DNA of 13,720 nt from Candidatus Zipacnadia bacterium (GCA_029821455.1 JALGTI010000096.1:1-13720), one strand, 5' to 3'; shown: positions 6,101-13,670, counted from the first letter of the stretch. Notes: a model not told the origin generated them from the sequence alone. Numbers and translations: made by a program.

Positions 6101-6157
6101 CGCCGCGGCGATGATTTCGGCCATGCCATCGCCGTTCACGTCGGCCACCTGATGCAG
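6101..6157 (-). pseudogene. FG-GAP/VCBS-type repeat scrap
   Basis: The minus strand encodes LHQVADVNGDGMAEIIAAA directly after a stop codon. D-V-N-G-D-G-x-x-E-I is the calcium-binding core of FG-GAP/VCBS beta-propeller repeats found in secreted proteins. Only one repeat is present and the frame leads nowhere recognisable. It is best read as a relic of a larger gene, and chance cannot be excluded. Confidence 0.35.
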
Positions 6158-6163
6158 CTATAG

Positions 6164-6411
6164 GTCTGGGACTACCCGTTCGACACCCTGGCTCCCTACG
6201 TCGAGCGGCAGTTAGCGCGCCTGGGCTGCACTGTGCATCGTCCACCAGGTCCGAGCGGGCCACGCCGTGCTCCTGAACTTCACGATAGCTGCCTTCCCGA
6301 ACCTGAGCTCTGAAGACACTCGGGAAGCAGCGGCCGAGTTCGTTGCTGCGCTGCTGCACCTGGGCGGCGTGCAGCCACAAGTAACTCTCAACGACGCGGA
6401 GGTGAGAGCAA
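6164..6411 (+). pseudogene. Fragment resembling a glycoside-hydrolase (GH42-type) trimerisation domain
   Basis: Two linked frames read VWDYPFDTLAPYVERQLARL, then after a shift near 6235 VRAGHAVLLNFTIAAFPNL and EFVAALLHLGGVQPQVTLND. The pattern G-x-A-V-L-L-N-F, P-x-L, a helix ending in L-L and G-V-x-P is that of the flavodoxin-like trimerisation domain of GH42-type beta-galactosidases and related glycosidases. There is no start codon with a ribosome binding site, no catalytic barrel and a frame change, so this is a gene remnant. It runs directly into the transposase gene. The second half is fairly convincing; the first half I cannot assign. Confidence 0.45.
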
Positions 6412-7024
6412 ATGAAGCAGCACAGTCGGCAGATAGAGCCAGAGGTGCTCCAGGATTTGCAGCAGTTGGCCAGGCGGCAGTGCTCCACCCCGGTGCTGTG
6501 GCGCGCGCGGATAGTGTTGGCTTTTTTCGAAGCTGCAGGCTATCGCCAGATCAGCCCCCGCTTTCGCTGCTCGCAAGCCAGCATTGCCCGCTGGGTGAAG
6601 CGGGTTCGCGCTCAAGGCGTGGCGCTCTTTTTGCCCCAGACTGTCCACCACAGCCCGCGGGCAGTGGGCTGGCCCAGGAACGGTGGACCTTGCAGGCCCT
6701 CCAAGCGTTGTGTGCACGTCAGACCGGCCAGCGCCCCAGCCTCGAGAGTATCCCCCGGGCGCTGAAGCGCTTCGGCTACTCCTGGAAGCGGGCCAAGCGC
6801 ACCATCACCAGTCCCGACCCCAACTAGCAAGCAAAAAAGGGGCAGTAGCGAAACGCGCCGTCGCCATAGCGGCTTTGGCGCGTCGGCGACTGCTGAACAA
6901 GCCGCCGGCCGGGGCCACCGTCCTGTACGCCGACCAGAGCGACGTGGGGCTCTCCCCGCCGGTGGGGCGGGCAGCACCAGCCCGGCACGCACGGGCGCAA
7001 CCAGAAAGTCTACCTGTTTGGCGT
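6412..7024 (+). pseudogene. IS630-family transposase, frameshifted and 3'-truncated
   Basis: The start is an ATG at 6412, 9 bases after GGAGG (6398-6402). The first 85 residues read as the N-terminal helix-turn-helix of IS630 transposases: LWRARIVLAFFEAAGYRQIS, then CSQASIARWVKRVRAQGVAL. The frame then shifts near 6665 into LAQERWTLQALQALCARQTG and FGYSWKRAKRTI. A second shift near 6830 gives LLNKPPAGATVLYADQSDVG, the first acidic region of the DDE domain (family: x-Y-A-D-E-S). A third near 6970 gives PGTHGRNQKVYLFG, the conserved block after it. There the match stops and the frame enters unrelated propeller sequence, so the rest of the catalytic domain is missing. The protein cannot be active. 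At least three frameshifts, one end deletion and the D-Q in place of D-E show long decay. Confidence 0.82.
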
Positions 7025-7540
7025 GAGGGTGGCCTTCAATATTGGGTGGTGGGGCGACGCGCTGGGCGTGACACAGAAGGAGCCCGAGCGAGTGCTCAAG
7101 GTTGACCCGGAGACCGGCCAAATCCAGGAGGAGGTACGGCTCGGTGAACGGGTTGGCGATGTGGCCGACGTGGTGCAGGTCAAAGACAAGTTGTGGGTAG
7201 CCGATGGTTGGCAGTGTGTGGTACACGTAGTGGATCCAGACAGACCAGAGGGACGCGGGCTACGAATCCTCGCGGTTCCGTGCCAGGACTGGTCGGTGGA
7301 TCTTACGATGACAAACGACGGCATCTGGCAATTCGACGCCGGCTGGTTCGACATGGGCATGCCAATCCTTGTGAAGAGCGAGCTCGATGGCAAGAGCTTT
7401 TTGGAGTGGTAAGACCTCGCAGTCGCCGTTGCCAACGCCAAGCCTCTGGACATGGCGGAGAAGCCGTTCGGTGACGATATGCAAGGGCTGGCCTGGGACG
7501 GAGTAAATCTCTGGGCCCTGGACGCGAAAGAGAAGCGCAG
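7025..7540 (+). pseudogene. Beta-propeller (NHL/PQQ-like) gene fragment, no 5' end
   Basis: The frame continuing from the transposase remnant reads GWWGDALGVTQKEPERVLKV, DPETGQIQEEV, DVADVVQVKDKLWVAD and VVDPDRPEGRG. After an in-frame TAA at 7410-7412 it goes on with MAEKPFGDDMQGLAWDG and VNLWALDAKEKR. The repeated pattern 'L-x-V-D-P-x-T-G', 'd-x-L-W-V-A-D' and 'G-L-A-W-D-G-x-x-L-W-x-L-D' is typical of blades in NHL or quinoprotein-like propellers, usually secreted proteins binding sugars or other proteins. The 5' end is missing, apparently lost where the transposase fragment was joined. A nonsense codon and the missing end make this a pseudogene. The exact family cannot be told from two or three blades. 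Confidence 0.6.
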
Positions 7541-8652
7541 CAGCACTATCCGCAAGTCCTGCTCGAGGATGTCGTGCAGGACTTCAAGCGTGTGACGAAC
7601 GATCTGGAGGGCCACCAAGCGGTGGTGGGCGAAACAATCTACGTGCAGCCGTGCGTGTACCTGACCACGCACCTCGTGGAGATATGGGCGGCCGGCTGAA
7701 AGGAGATGGACCTCGATACGCTGGCGGCTGTGTCCGGAGACTCGGCCTTGTTCGCCTACCAGCCGCAGACCTTCATGCCGGAGTACGCAAACCTTCACAT
7801 CGGCACGGACAACCGCATCGCCAGCGCCACAGGCTTCAGATACGAGTGGGTGCCAATCGAGGGTCCGGACGACGCCTGGCAGGTCCTTAGAGAGAGCCTC
7901 GACTCCGGTCGGCCCATTAACCGGTGACATTACGAGAACTTGCTTCTCAGTGGGTACCAGGACACCGCAAGGAAGGAAGACCGACAGGTCTTCGTGATGG
8001 CCGAGGGGCCGACACTTGTGCGAAGTGGTGGACTTGCGAGCAATCCGCCAACTGGGTCGCGGAATGGAGCCACGGCAGTTTGGGCCGCCACACGAAGCGT
8101 GTCCCGAAAATGGCGCGAAAGAAGGTCGCGCTGCAGGTGATGAGAGACCTCGCCGAGTGGAGCGAGCGGCCCCCGGTTAGCGTCCGCCAGCAGTACCCGG
8201 ATGCGAAGTTCGGTCTCGCCGGGATTCAGGCCTACGCCCCCGCCATCGAGACCAAGCCCCAGCAGCACATGGACTCCGCATGGCACGGCTGCCACGCGGT
8301 CAACCTACAGTGGACGGGCCGGAATTCGACGGCCAACTATCTATCGGGCCTGGCCAGCACGGATACGCTTGCGCCGGAGGCTAACGAGCATCTCCTCGCC
8401 GCTGCTAAGGAGTATGGGGCCGCCTTTGCGACGTGGCAGGAGTTCTATTGACAACTGCGCCACATCGCTCCAAAGGAGGCGTGGGACAAGGAGGAATACC
8501 GAGTGGCCGGGGCGGCAGCAGCCCAGCGCTGGCTGGTAGGAGAATTGATGTTGAGTAGCAACCTATATACTAAATCTCGACTTGGCGCTGAGCGCACACT
8601 CACACTCAGAGTATTCCCTCTTAGGGCCGGATCTCCTGTTGGAAATGAGTAG
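7541..8652 (+). pseudogene. BtrH-like / cysteine-peptidase-like protein, several nonsense codons and a frameshift
   Basis: A single gene can be rebuilt from three frames. It begins near 7541 (VLLEDVVQDFKRVTNDLEGH, PCVYLTTHLVEIWAAG), passes an in-frame TGA (7697-7699) and continues DLDTLAAVSGDSALFAYQPQ and PDDAWQVLRESLDSGRPINR. A second TGA (7925-7927) precedes HYENLLLSGYQDTARKEDRQ. A frameshift near 8010 leads to KWWTCEQSANWVAEWSHGSL, MARKKVALQVMRDLAEWSER and HLLAAAKEYGAAFATWQEFY. A third TGA (8449-8451) precedes QLRHIAPKEAWDKEEYR; the first later stop is 8650-8652. The early C-Y-L pattern, the S-G motif and 'A-x-x-x-L-x-x-S-L-D-x-G-R-P' recall the BtrH N-terminal/C39-peptidase-like group, whose members in environmental genomes are mostly uncharacterised; this assignment is tentative. 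The start is unclear; GTG 7574 after GAGG is one option. Confidence 0.62.
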
Positions 8653-8717
8653 CTAACAGAGCTTCAGGCCAAAAGACTCGGGCAGGGAATGACATTCACT
8701 ACTGGAGGATGATTACT
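8653..8717 (+). other. Short leader before the DinB-like gene
   Basis: No gene. The bases carry the GGAGG of the following gene at 8704-8708. A 5-base palindrome GCGCT-G-AGCGC lies further upstream at about 8585-8595. I see no convincing -35/-10 pair. Confidence 0.4.
8704..8708 (+). promoter_or_regulatory. Ribosome binding site deciding the DinB-like start
   Basis: GGAGG ends 9 bases before ATG 8718. An earlier in-frame ATG at 8709 directly abuts it and cannot use it, so the protein begins MNRREFL, which also gives the cleaner Tat signal. Confidence 0.8.
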
Positions 8718-9413
8718 ATGAACAGACGAGAATTCCTTAACAGGTATGCAACCAGTACCGCAGGGGTTGTGCCACTCGGTGGGTTGGCAGAACTTGCGGG
8801 AGACAGTCACCGCAGCGTTGCGTCGGTTGGGAGCCCCCCTTTGGGCTCTACAGCCGCAACTATCCCAACCGCCAATGGCCAAGAGCAAGAGGCGGGCTCG
8901 AAATGGCAAGAGTTGACCCACTGGCTGTGTAGAGACGTGCAAACGGACAAAGGTTTTTGGTATTCGCATCCGCTATTCGAGATTGGCGGCTTGACAGCGG
9001 AACAACTTTTTGGGGTCCCTCACCCCAACGGCCTCTGCATGCTTTGGCAGGTGGGGCACATTGCCCACCGGGAGCGGGTGCACATCGGCAGATTCCTCGA
9101 GGGCCTTGAGGGAACGATAATACCGCCCAAGTACGAGGTTTTTGGTACCGAGTGGTGCGCGACTGAGGAGGTCCGTCGCTGCGTCGGCCGGGCGCGGGAC
9201 GTTCTTGCGTGGCTCCGCGATGTACGCAAGACAGGCTCGGAATACGTCGCTTCCCTGAGTGATGACGATTCTCATACCGTGCCGCCACCGTCGGCATTTG
9301 ACCAAAGCGCGGCTCATTGGCTTCTCATCACAGTGGCGCACACCGCCTTGCACATTGGCCGGATTCAGCTTCTGCGGGCGCTCATTGAGGGCAAGCACGA
9401 ACGCCCATGCTGA
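8718..9413 (+). CDS. Tat-signal DinB-like protein
   Basis: A 231-residue intact protein. The N-terminus MNRREFLNRYATSTAGVVPL has a twin-arginine motif (N-R-R-E-F-L) and a weakly hydrophobic stretch, so it is probably exported folded through Tat. After a low-complexity linker (about 25-60) comes a four-helix DinB/YfiT-type domain (about 62-225). Expected metal-binding histidines are visible: the WQVGHIAHRER block (H114 or H117) and the C-terminal VAHTALHIGRIQLLRAL with H208 and H212, the H-x-x-x-H of the superfamily. The fold is used by metal-dependent thiol transferases and many proteins of unknown activity; nothing here fixes the substrate. An exported DinB protein with RRxFL leader is a recurring type in Planctomycetota and similar genomes. 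It is the only undamaged gene between the decayed genes on both sides. Confidence 0.87.
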   Translation: MNRREFLNRYATSTAGVVPLGGLAELAGDSHRSVASVGSPPLGSTAATIPTANGQEQEAGSKWQELTHWLCRDVQTDKGFWYSHPLFEIGGLTAEQLFGVPHPNGLCMLWQVGHIAHRERVHIGRFLEGLEGTIIPPKYEVFGTEWCATEEVRRCVGRARDVLAWLRDVRKTGSEYVASLSDDDSHTVPPPSAFDQSAAHWLLITVAHTALHIGRIQLLRALIEGKHERPC

Positions 9414-9427
9414 GGTCTGCGCTTAAC

Positions 9428-12000
9428 ATGAAGAAGCGCAGGGATTCAACACGGCACCCAGACATGAGGGGAGGCAATTCCGAGGGAGCGGCCTTGGCCG
9501 GCTTTCTGCCGTGCGTGGCGCGTTGGTTTCGGACAACGTTCGATAAGCCTGCGCCCGCTCAGACCATGGCGTAGCCGGTCATCCGTCGTGGTGAGAATAC
9601 GTTGCTCCTGGCGCCGACCGGCTCTGGCAAGACGCTGACGGCGTTCCTGTGCGCTATTGATGATCTATACCACAGAAGCGAACGGGGCGAACTGTTCGAG
9701 GGGATCCATGTTCTGTACATTACCCCCTGAAGGCCCTGGGCAACGACATCCACAAGAACCTGCTGCAGCCACTGGCTGGTATTCGCGAGGAAGCAGCGGG
9801 AGAGCTGCCCGAGATCCGGGTCACTGTGCGCAGCGGGGATACGCCGCAAAGCGCGCGCGCGTCGCCGGTCCTCTGCAGGGCATCGGGTGCTCCGCCACGC
9901 TCAACCCTCTGGAAGACATCGCGGCGTTCCTGGTGGGCTGTGAAGAGGACGGCCGGTCCCGGCCGTGTACTATCGTGAACGCCGGCATGCGCAAAGACCC
10001 AGACGTGCAGGTTATGGCCCCGCTTCGCGATTTCCTCGAGGCCAGCAATACTGCTCTCTGGTCCAGCGCGTACGAGTTGCTTCTCGAGGAGATATCTGGG
10101 CACACCACAACGCTGATCTTTACCAATAGTCGCTACAAGGCGGAATGCACAGCTCTTCGCCTGGACGAACTACCCAATCGCAGCGCACGAATCAGGGCCC
10201 ACCACGGCTCGATGTCCAGGGAGACTGGGTTCGAGGCGGAGGACGAGCCAAAAGCGGGCAAGCTGGACGCCCTAGTGGCAACGGCCGCATTGGAACTGGG
10301 CATCGACATTGGTTCGGTGGATCTGGTCTACCAACTCGACTCGCCCAAGTCGGTTTCCACCGGTCTGCAACGGATTGGGCGTGCCGGTCACCTGCTCGAT
10401 GCCACGAGCAAAGGCCGAGTACTCATCTTCGAGCGCGACGAACTGCTGGAAGCGGCCGCGATTTGCAGGGCCATGACGGCAGGCCAAGTGGATGCGCTTG
10501 GGATCCCGCACGGTTGCCTGGACGTGCTGGCGCAGCAGATCACGGGAGCCGTTGCTGCCCGTGACTGGCAGGCTGACGAGCTGTTGGCGTTGATACGCCG
10601 CCCGTGCGCCTACACCGGACTTTCACAAGACCAGTTTGACGCGGTGCTGGAAATGCTCAGCGGTGATCACCCTTTCCAGATGGCCCGGGGGCCGCGGGCG
10701 CAGGTGCTATGGGATCGCGCGTCTGGCCGGCTCTCGGCGACTCGCAGCACCAAACATGTCAGTTCCATGAACATTGGCACTATCCCTGAGACCGCCGAGT
10801 ATGAGGTGGCCATCGCCAGCAGCAACAAGCGCATCGGCACTGTGCAGTCCGAGTTCGTGGACAACTGCCTGCGCCACAGGGACGTGTTCGTGATCGGCAG
10901 TTCCTCGTGGCGCGTTGTCGGTGTGCGCCGGAACCGCCTGCTGCTCGAGGGGGCCCCTGGGGCAATGCCGACAGTGCCCTGGTGGCTGGGGCCGGTGGGC
11001 TCCCGGACGGTCGAGGCTGGCAGACGCGTAGGCATCCTGCGGCGCGAGATGGCCGCCCGACTCGACGATCCCCACCTGTGCGAGTGCCTGCAGGATGAAT
11101 ATTACCTCTGTCCTGACGGTGCGACTGCGACGGCCGATCATGTCCGGCAACAGCGGGCCGCCGCCGGAGTGATCCCCGACCACGAGACCCTCCTTGTTGA
11201 GACCTGGGGGCCGTGCCCGCCACGATCGAGGCTCTGGGAGAAGTGGTGGATGGCGACGTGGCGGAAATGCTACTTCTGTTGGTTCGGGAGGGCCGCCTCG
11301 CGGCCATACGGGTACCCGACTGCTAGCAGGATCCGGTGCGGTTGGTGGCGGCCGATCTGTGGCGCCAGTACCATGATGCGTTTGGGCTTGGGTGCAGCGG
11401 TCAGAGACTATCGGTCCTGCTGCCACGGATTGAGGATGGTGTCATCGCCGGCTTCGATACTGCCAGTGCCACTGAGCTGATCCCGGCGAAGTGGCGCAAG
11501 AAGCTGCCGCAGCCGGAGGCCGCGCGAATCGCACTGCGTTCTTTGATGATGTCCTGGCGGGGACAGGCGTTGAGGAAGGCCCGGCAATGCGCGCCGTGTG
11601 GTATCTGGCTTGGTGCGGCGAGGTCACCTGTGACACGTTTGAGTGCGTACGCTATGCTAACTTTCAGGCGAGCTCTCCGCATGCTATGACCTGATGAATA
11701 CCCCCCGCAAGATCCTCAGCGCGCGCGAGACGGCCGAGCGGGTCATCGAGCGCATGAAGACGAGAAAGCTGGATCCAAGACTGGGACGCTGGTCTGCAAC
11801 GGAGCGGCTGGTGCCGCCAAAACGACCCCTGCCTGAGGTAGATATCGTCCGGCGGTGGGCCCATCAGTTGTTGGCCCGGTGGGGTATTGTCACCAAGGAC
11901 ATACTGGCCGCGGAGGTGGCGGCACCGCCGTGGTCGGCTCTGCTGAGGGAGGTCTTCCCGAGGCGATCGAGCTCCTGCGCGATTGTCGGGCTAGGCGCAA
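9428..12000 (+). pseudogene. lhr: Lhr-type superfamily 2 DNA helicase, heavily decayed
   Basis: Starting at ATG 9428, one frame gives FDKPAPAQTMA, a TAG at 9572-9574, then ENTLLLAPTGSGKTLTAFL (Walker A). A missing C in a C5 run near 9725 shifts the frame to LKALGNDIHKNLLQPLAGI and RVTVRSGDTPQS. The match then jumps to LQGIGCSATLNPLEDIAAFL (motif III), so roughly 100 residues including the DExH motif II are gone. RecA domain 2 is well kept from about 9880 to 11200: TLIFTNSRYKAECTALRLDE, HHGSMSRE, VATAALELGIDIGSVDL (motif V), QRIGRAGH (motif VI), then the winged helix and VFVIGSSSWRVVGVRRNRLL of the Lhr beta-barrel. Later shifts and a TAG (11324-11326) break up the C-terminal part: TIEALGEVVDGDVAEMLLLL, VWYLAWCGEVTCDTFECVRY and WAHQLLARWGIVTKDILAAE. 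Lhr helicases are 3'-to-5' DNA translocases with DNA-repair roles. This copy cannot be functional. Confidence 0.88.
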
Positions 12001-12114
12001 CGACAGGCACGAACTCGGATATCTTGCGGACGAACCGGTATTGACCGTTACCACAGCGAGTCGCCGCCCGTCCAATACGGTCCCGAGTGGACCATCAGGC
12101 GCGCGCCGGAGGCC

Positions 12115-12435
12115 ATGCAGCCAGTCTTGAAACGTTTACTGGCGGTTGTCGTCTCGGAGCTCAAGCGCGCTGGTTGGGAGCTCTCCTGGCACGAGGCCGG
12201 ACCACGGGCCCACTACCGGCACTCAGTCCGGTTCAGAGCGGACTGCCGTCAGCGGTGGATCAATGTGGGGAGCCAGAGCCGTTCCTGGTCTAAGTTCCAC
12301 AGGACGATACGAGTCGAACGCTTGGAGGATGTCAACGACGCGTTCATTGCCGAGCTTCGCTGCTTCCTCGACACCGCGCAAGAGGTGACACACCAGCTTC
12401 TGGATGATACCGACGAGGAGCAGGGCAGTGGTTAG
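12115..12435 (+). CDS. Small hypothetical protein
   Basis: A 106-residue frame from ATG 12115 to a stop at 12433-12435. The frame is open further upstream and reads sensibly there (SPPVQYGPEWTIRRAPEAMQ), so the true start may be earlier or the 5' end may have been lost in the rearranged helicase region. GGAGG lies only 2 bases before the ATG, which argues against that ATG. The protein has an amphipathic first helix (MQPVLKRLLAVVVSELKRAG), a central basic/aromatic part (HYRHSVRFRADCRQRWINVG) and an acidic, helical C-terminus (AFIAELRCFLDTAQEVTHQL). I do not recognise a family. The overall composition is protein-like, but a fragment of a decayed gene is equally possible. Confidence 0.42.
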   Translation: MQPVLKRLLAVVVSELKRAGWELSWHEAGPRAHYRHSVRFRADCRQRWINVGSQSRSWSKFHRTIRVERLEDVNDAFIAELRCFLDTAQEVTHQLLDDTDEEQGSG

Positions 12436-12572
12436 AGGCCGCAGTAGTGCACTTGACGAAAAGGGCGCCAAAGCGACCAGCGTTTTCATAACCCGGGCGA
12501 GCGTGCGCCTTGTGAAGACCTGACAGTATCCGAAGCGGACCGGATTGCGTGCGACGTCACTTATCGTGTGAG

Positions 12573-12577
12573 GGAGG
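12573..12577 (+). promoter_or_regulatory. Ribosome binding site deciding the start of the conserved hypothetical gene
   Basis: GGAGG ends 8 bases before ATG 12586. The in-frame GTG at 12568 lies upstream of this site and would not be served by it. Confidence 0.75.
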
Positions 12578-12585
12578 AAGAGAAT

Positions 12586-13122
12586 ATGAACGAGAACATT
12601 ATTACAATCAACCGTGCGCCAGTACTGACCCTGTGCAGCGCCGTCGTAGCCGAGCAGTTGGGCTACGATCGCGACGCGGCCCTGACCTTGGGCAAGGCAG
12701 TGGCAGGCCTCAATGCACAGACCAAAGGCCGTATGATCGGCATTTCTGGCGAGCCCAAAGCCCCCGAAAGAGGCGGCCCGCCCAAAAAGGTCGGCCTGGC
12801 TGAAGATTTCTGGGTAGAAATCTGCAACCGACCAGTCCCCACCAAGAGCACCGACGACGGAGTCCGGGCAGTCATCAAGGATAAGCCAATCGACCCCGAG
12901 AAGGTGCACAAGTACCTCGCTGCGAAATTTGCCGATTTTCTGGGTAGCGTACGCGAGGCTATGGCACAGCTAGCGGCGGCCTTTGAGCCCGAGGAACTTG
13001 AGGACGTAGCGTACGCGCTGTACGAGCAGTTTCGCCCCAAGATCGCGTCGGGCAAGCGCGGCCGGGGCCAGAAGGGCGAACTCGACCTGGATTTGCTCCA
13101 TTCCCTGGCAGGTACAACCTGA
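12586..13122 (+). CDS. Conserved hypothetical protein (IITINRAPVLTL family)
   Basis: A 178-residue intact protein from ATG 12586 to TGA 13120-13122. The N-terminus NENIITINRAPVLTLCSAVV, then AEQLGYDRDAALTLGKAVAG and LNAQTKGRMIGI, is a pattern I recall from a family of bacterial hypothetical proteins, from memory and not verified. A charged stretch (SGEPKAPERGGPPKK) leads into FWVEICNRPVPT and VIKDKPIDPEKVHKYLAAKF; the C-terminal part is helical (EAMAQLAAAFEPEELEDVAY, ALYEQFRPKI) and ends with the G-K-R-G-R-G-Q-K-G-E-L-D-L-D block. No signal peptide or membrane segment is seen, so it is probably cytosolic. Function is unknown; the basic, Gly-rich loop before the end could bind nucleic acid, but that is a guess. 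It is isolated, with about 150 bases before it and 100 after. Confidence 0.85.
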   Translation: MNENIITINRAPVLTLCSAVVAEQLGYDRDAALTLGKAVAGLNAQTKGRMIGISGEPKAPERGGPPKKVGLAEDFWVEICNRPVPTKSTDDGVRAVIKDKPIDPEKVHKYLAAKFADFLGSVREAMAQLAAAFEPEELEDVAYALYEQFRPKIASGKRGRGQKGELDLDLLHSLAGTT

Positions 13123-13167
13123 GACGAACTCTGCGTGCCAAGATCGGCGGCACACAGCGGATTGGCA

Positions 13168-13203
13168 CTACCCGCCTGAAAGGACGGGAAGAGTAGGCGG
13201 TAG
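13168..13203. repeat. Imperfect inverted repeat between two genes
   Basis: CTACCCGCCT (13168-13177) pairs with AGGCGGTAG (13195-13203), nine base pairs with one bulged C and a 17-base loop. It lies between the conserved hypothetical gene and the truncated regulator. No T run follows it, so it is not a clear intrinsic terminator; an operator for the regulator gene 22 bases downstream is possible. Confidence 0.45.
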
Positions 13204-13224
13204 GCTCCCAGCACGAGTCCGAAG

Positions 13225-13400
13225 ATGAACCAGAACGAAGTGCGTCATCAGGTCATCTCAGTCTTACTCCAAGTTGGTGGGCCTCTCACCCAGTCTGCAC
13301 TTGCAGTTCAGTGCCGCATTGCGGAAACCGACATCCGTGCGGTGATAGGGGAAGTCGTACACGACGGTCTGGTTATTGAAGGCAGACTGCTGCGCGGCGA
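13225..13400 (+). pseudogene. Winged-helix regulator, N-terminal part, cut by an IS fragment
   Basis: From ATG 13225 the first 57 residues read as a winged helix-turn-helix: NEVRHQVISVLLQVGGPLTQ, SALAVQCRIAETDIRAVIGE and VVHDGLVIEGRLLRGE. The order helix, L-T-Q-S-A-L-A recognition pair, and a hydrophobic wing with I-E-G fits MarR/ArsR-like or Dprr-like DNA-binding modules; the exact family cannot be told. From about 13400 the sequence is instead the 3' end of an IS5-type transposase in another frame, and the regulator frame ends at a stop at 13453-13455. The rest of the protein is missing. No strong ribosome binding site is visible before the ATG. Confidence 0.6.
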
Positions 13401-13670
13401 GCCGCCGACAGCAATGCCTTGCGCCAGCGGTTGGCCGACCGCGGAATCGACCTGATCGCCCCCGAGCTGCGCTGCCGCCGCAACAGGGTCCAGGACGGAA
13501 GGAAGCTGCGTCGCTACCGGCGCCGCTGGAAGATGGAGCGGGCTTTCGCCTGGCTGGGCAACTTCCGCAGGCTGGTTGTCCGCTACGAGCGCAAGCTGCA
13601 AATCTACACCGCCTTCTTTCATCTGGCCTGCATCGTGATCGTGCTCAGAGCACTCCTAACATGGTTTTGA
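13401..13670 (+). mobile_element. IS5-family transposase, C-terminal fragment
   Basis: In the frame of 13401 the protein reads ADSNALRQRLADRGIDLIAP, RNRVQDGRKLRRYRRRWKME, RAFAWLGNFRRLVVRYERKL and QIYTAFFHLACIVIVLRALL, ending at TGA 13668-13670. This is the last 90 residues of IS5-family (IS427-like) DDE transposases: the D-S-x-x-L-R block after the second catalytic aspartate, then R-R-x-W-K-M-E-R with the catalytic glutamate and the W-L-G-N-F-R-R-L-V motif. The N-terminal two thirds with both catalytic aspartates are absent, so the element was cut on its 5' side and joined to the regulator gene. It cannot transpose by itself. Confidence 0.9.

Noticed and set aside
7010..7930. A 306-codon minus-strand frame
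   Set aside because: The plus strand carries recognisable transposase, propeller and BtrH-like sequence here; the minus-strand product has no family features.
9719..9732. Programmed frameshift at the C5 run in the helicase gene
   Set aside because: There is no slippery heptamer with a downstream structure that I can see, and an amber codon upstream plus a large deletion downstream make a functional product impossible.
10707..11426. A 239-codon minus-strand frame
   Set aside because: It is antisense to the well conserved Lhr RecA2 and beta-barrel region.
12436..12585. Promoter with TTGACG near 12453 for the conserved hypothetical gene
   Set aside because: The nearest -10-like sequence lies more than 24 bases away, too far for a normal spacer.
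12223..12909. A 228-codon minus-strand frame
   Set aside because: It overlaps the intact plus-strand conserved hypothetical gene, which has a good start signal and a recognisable N-terminal block.
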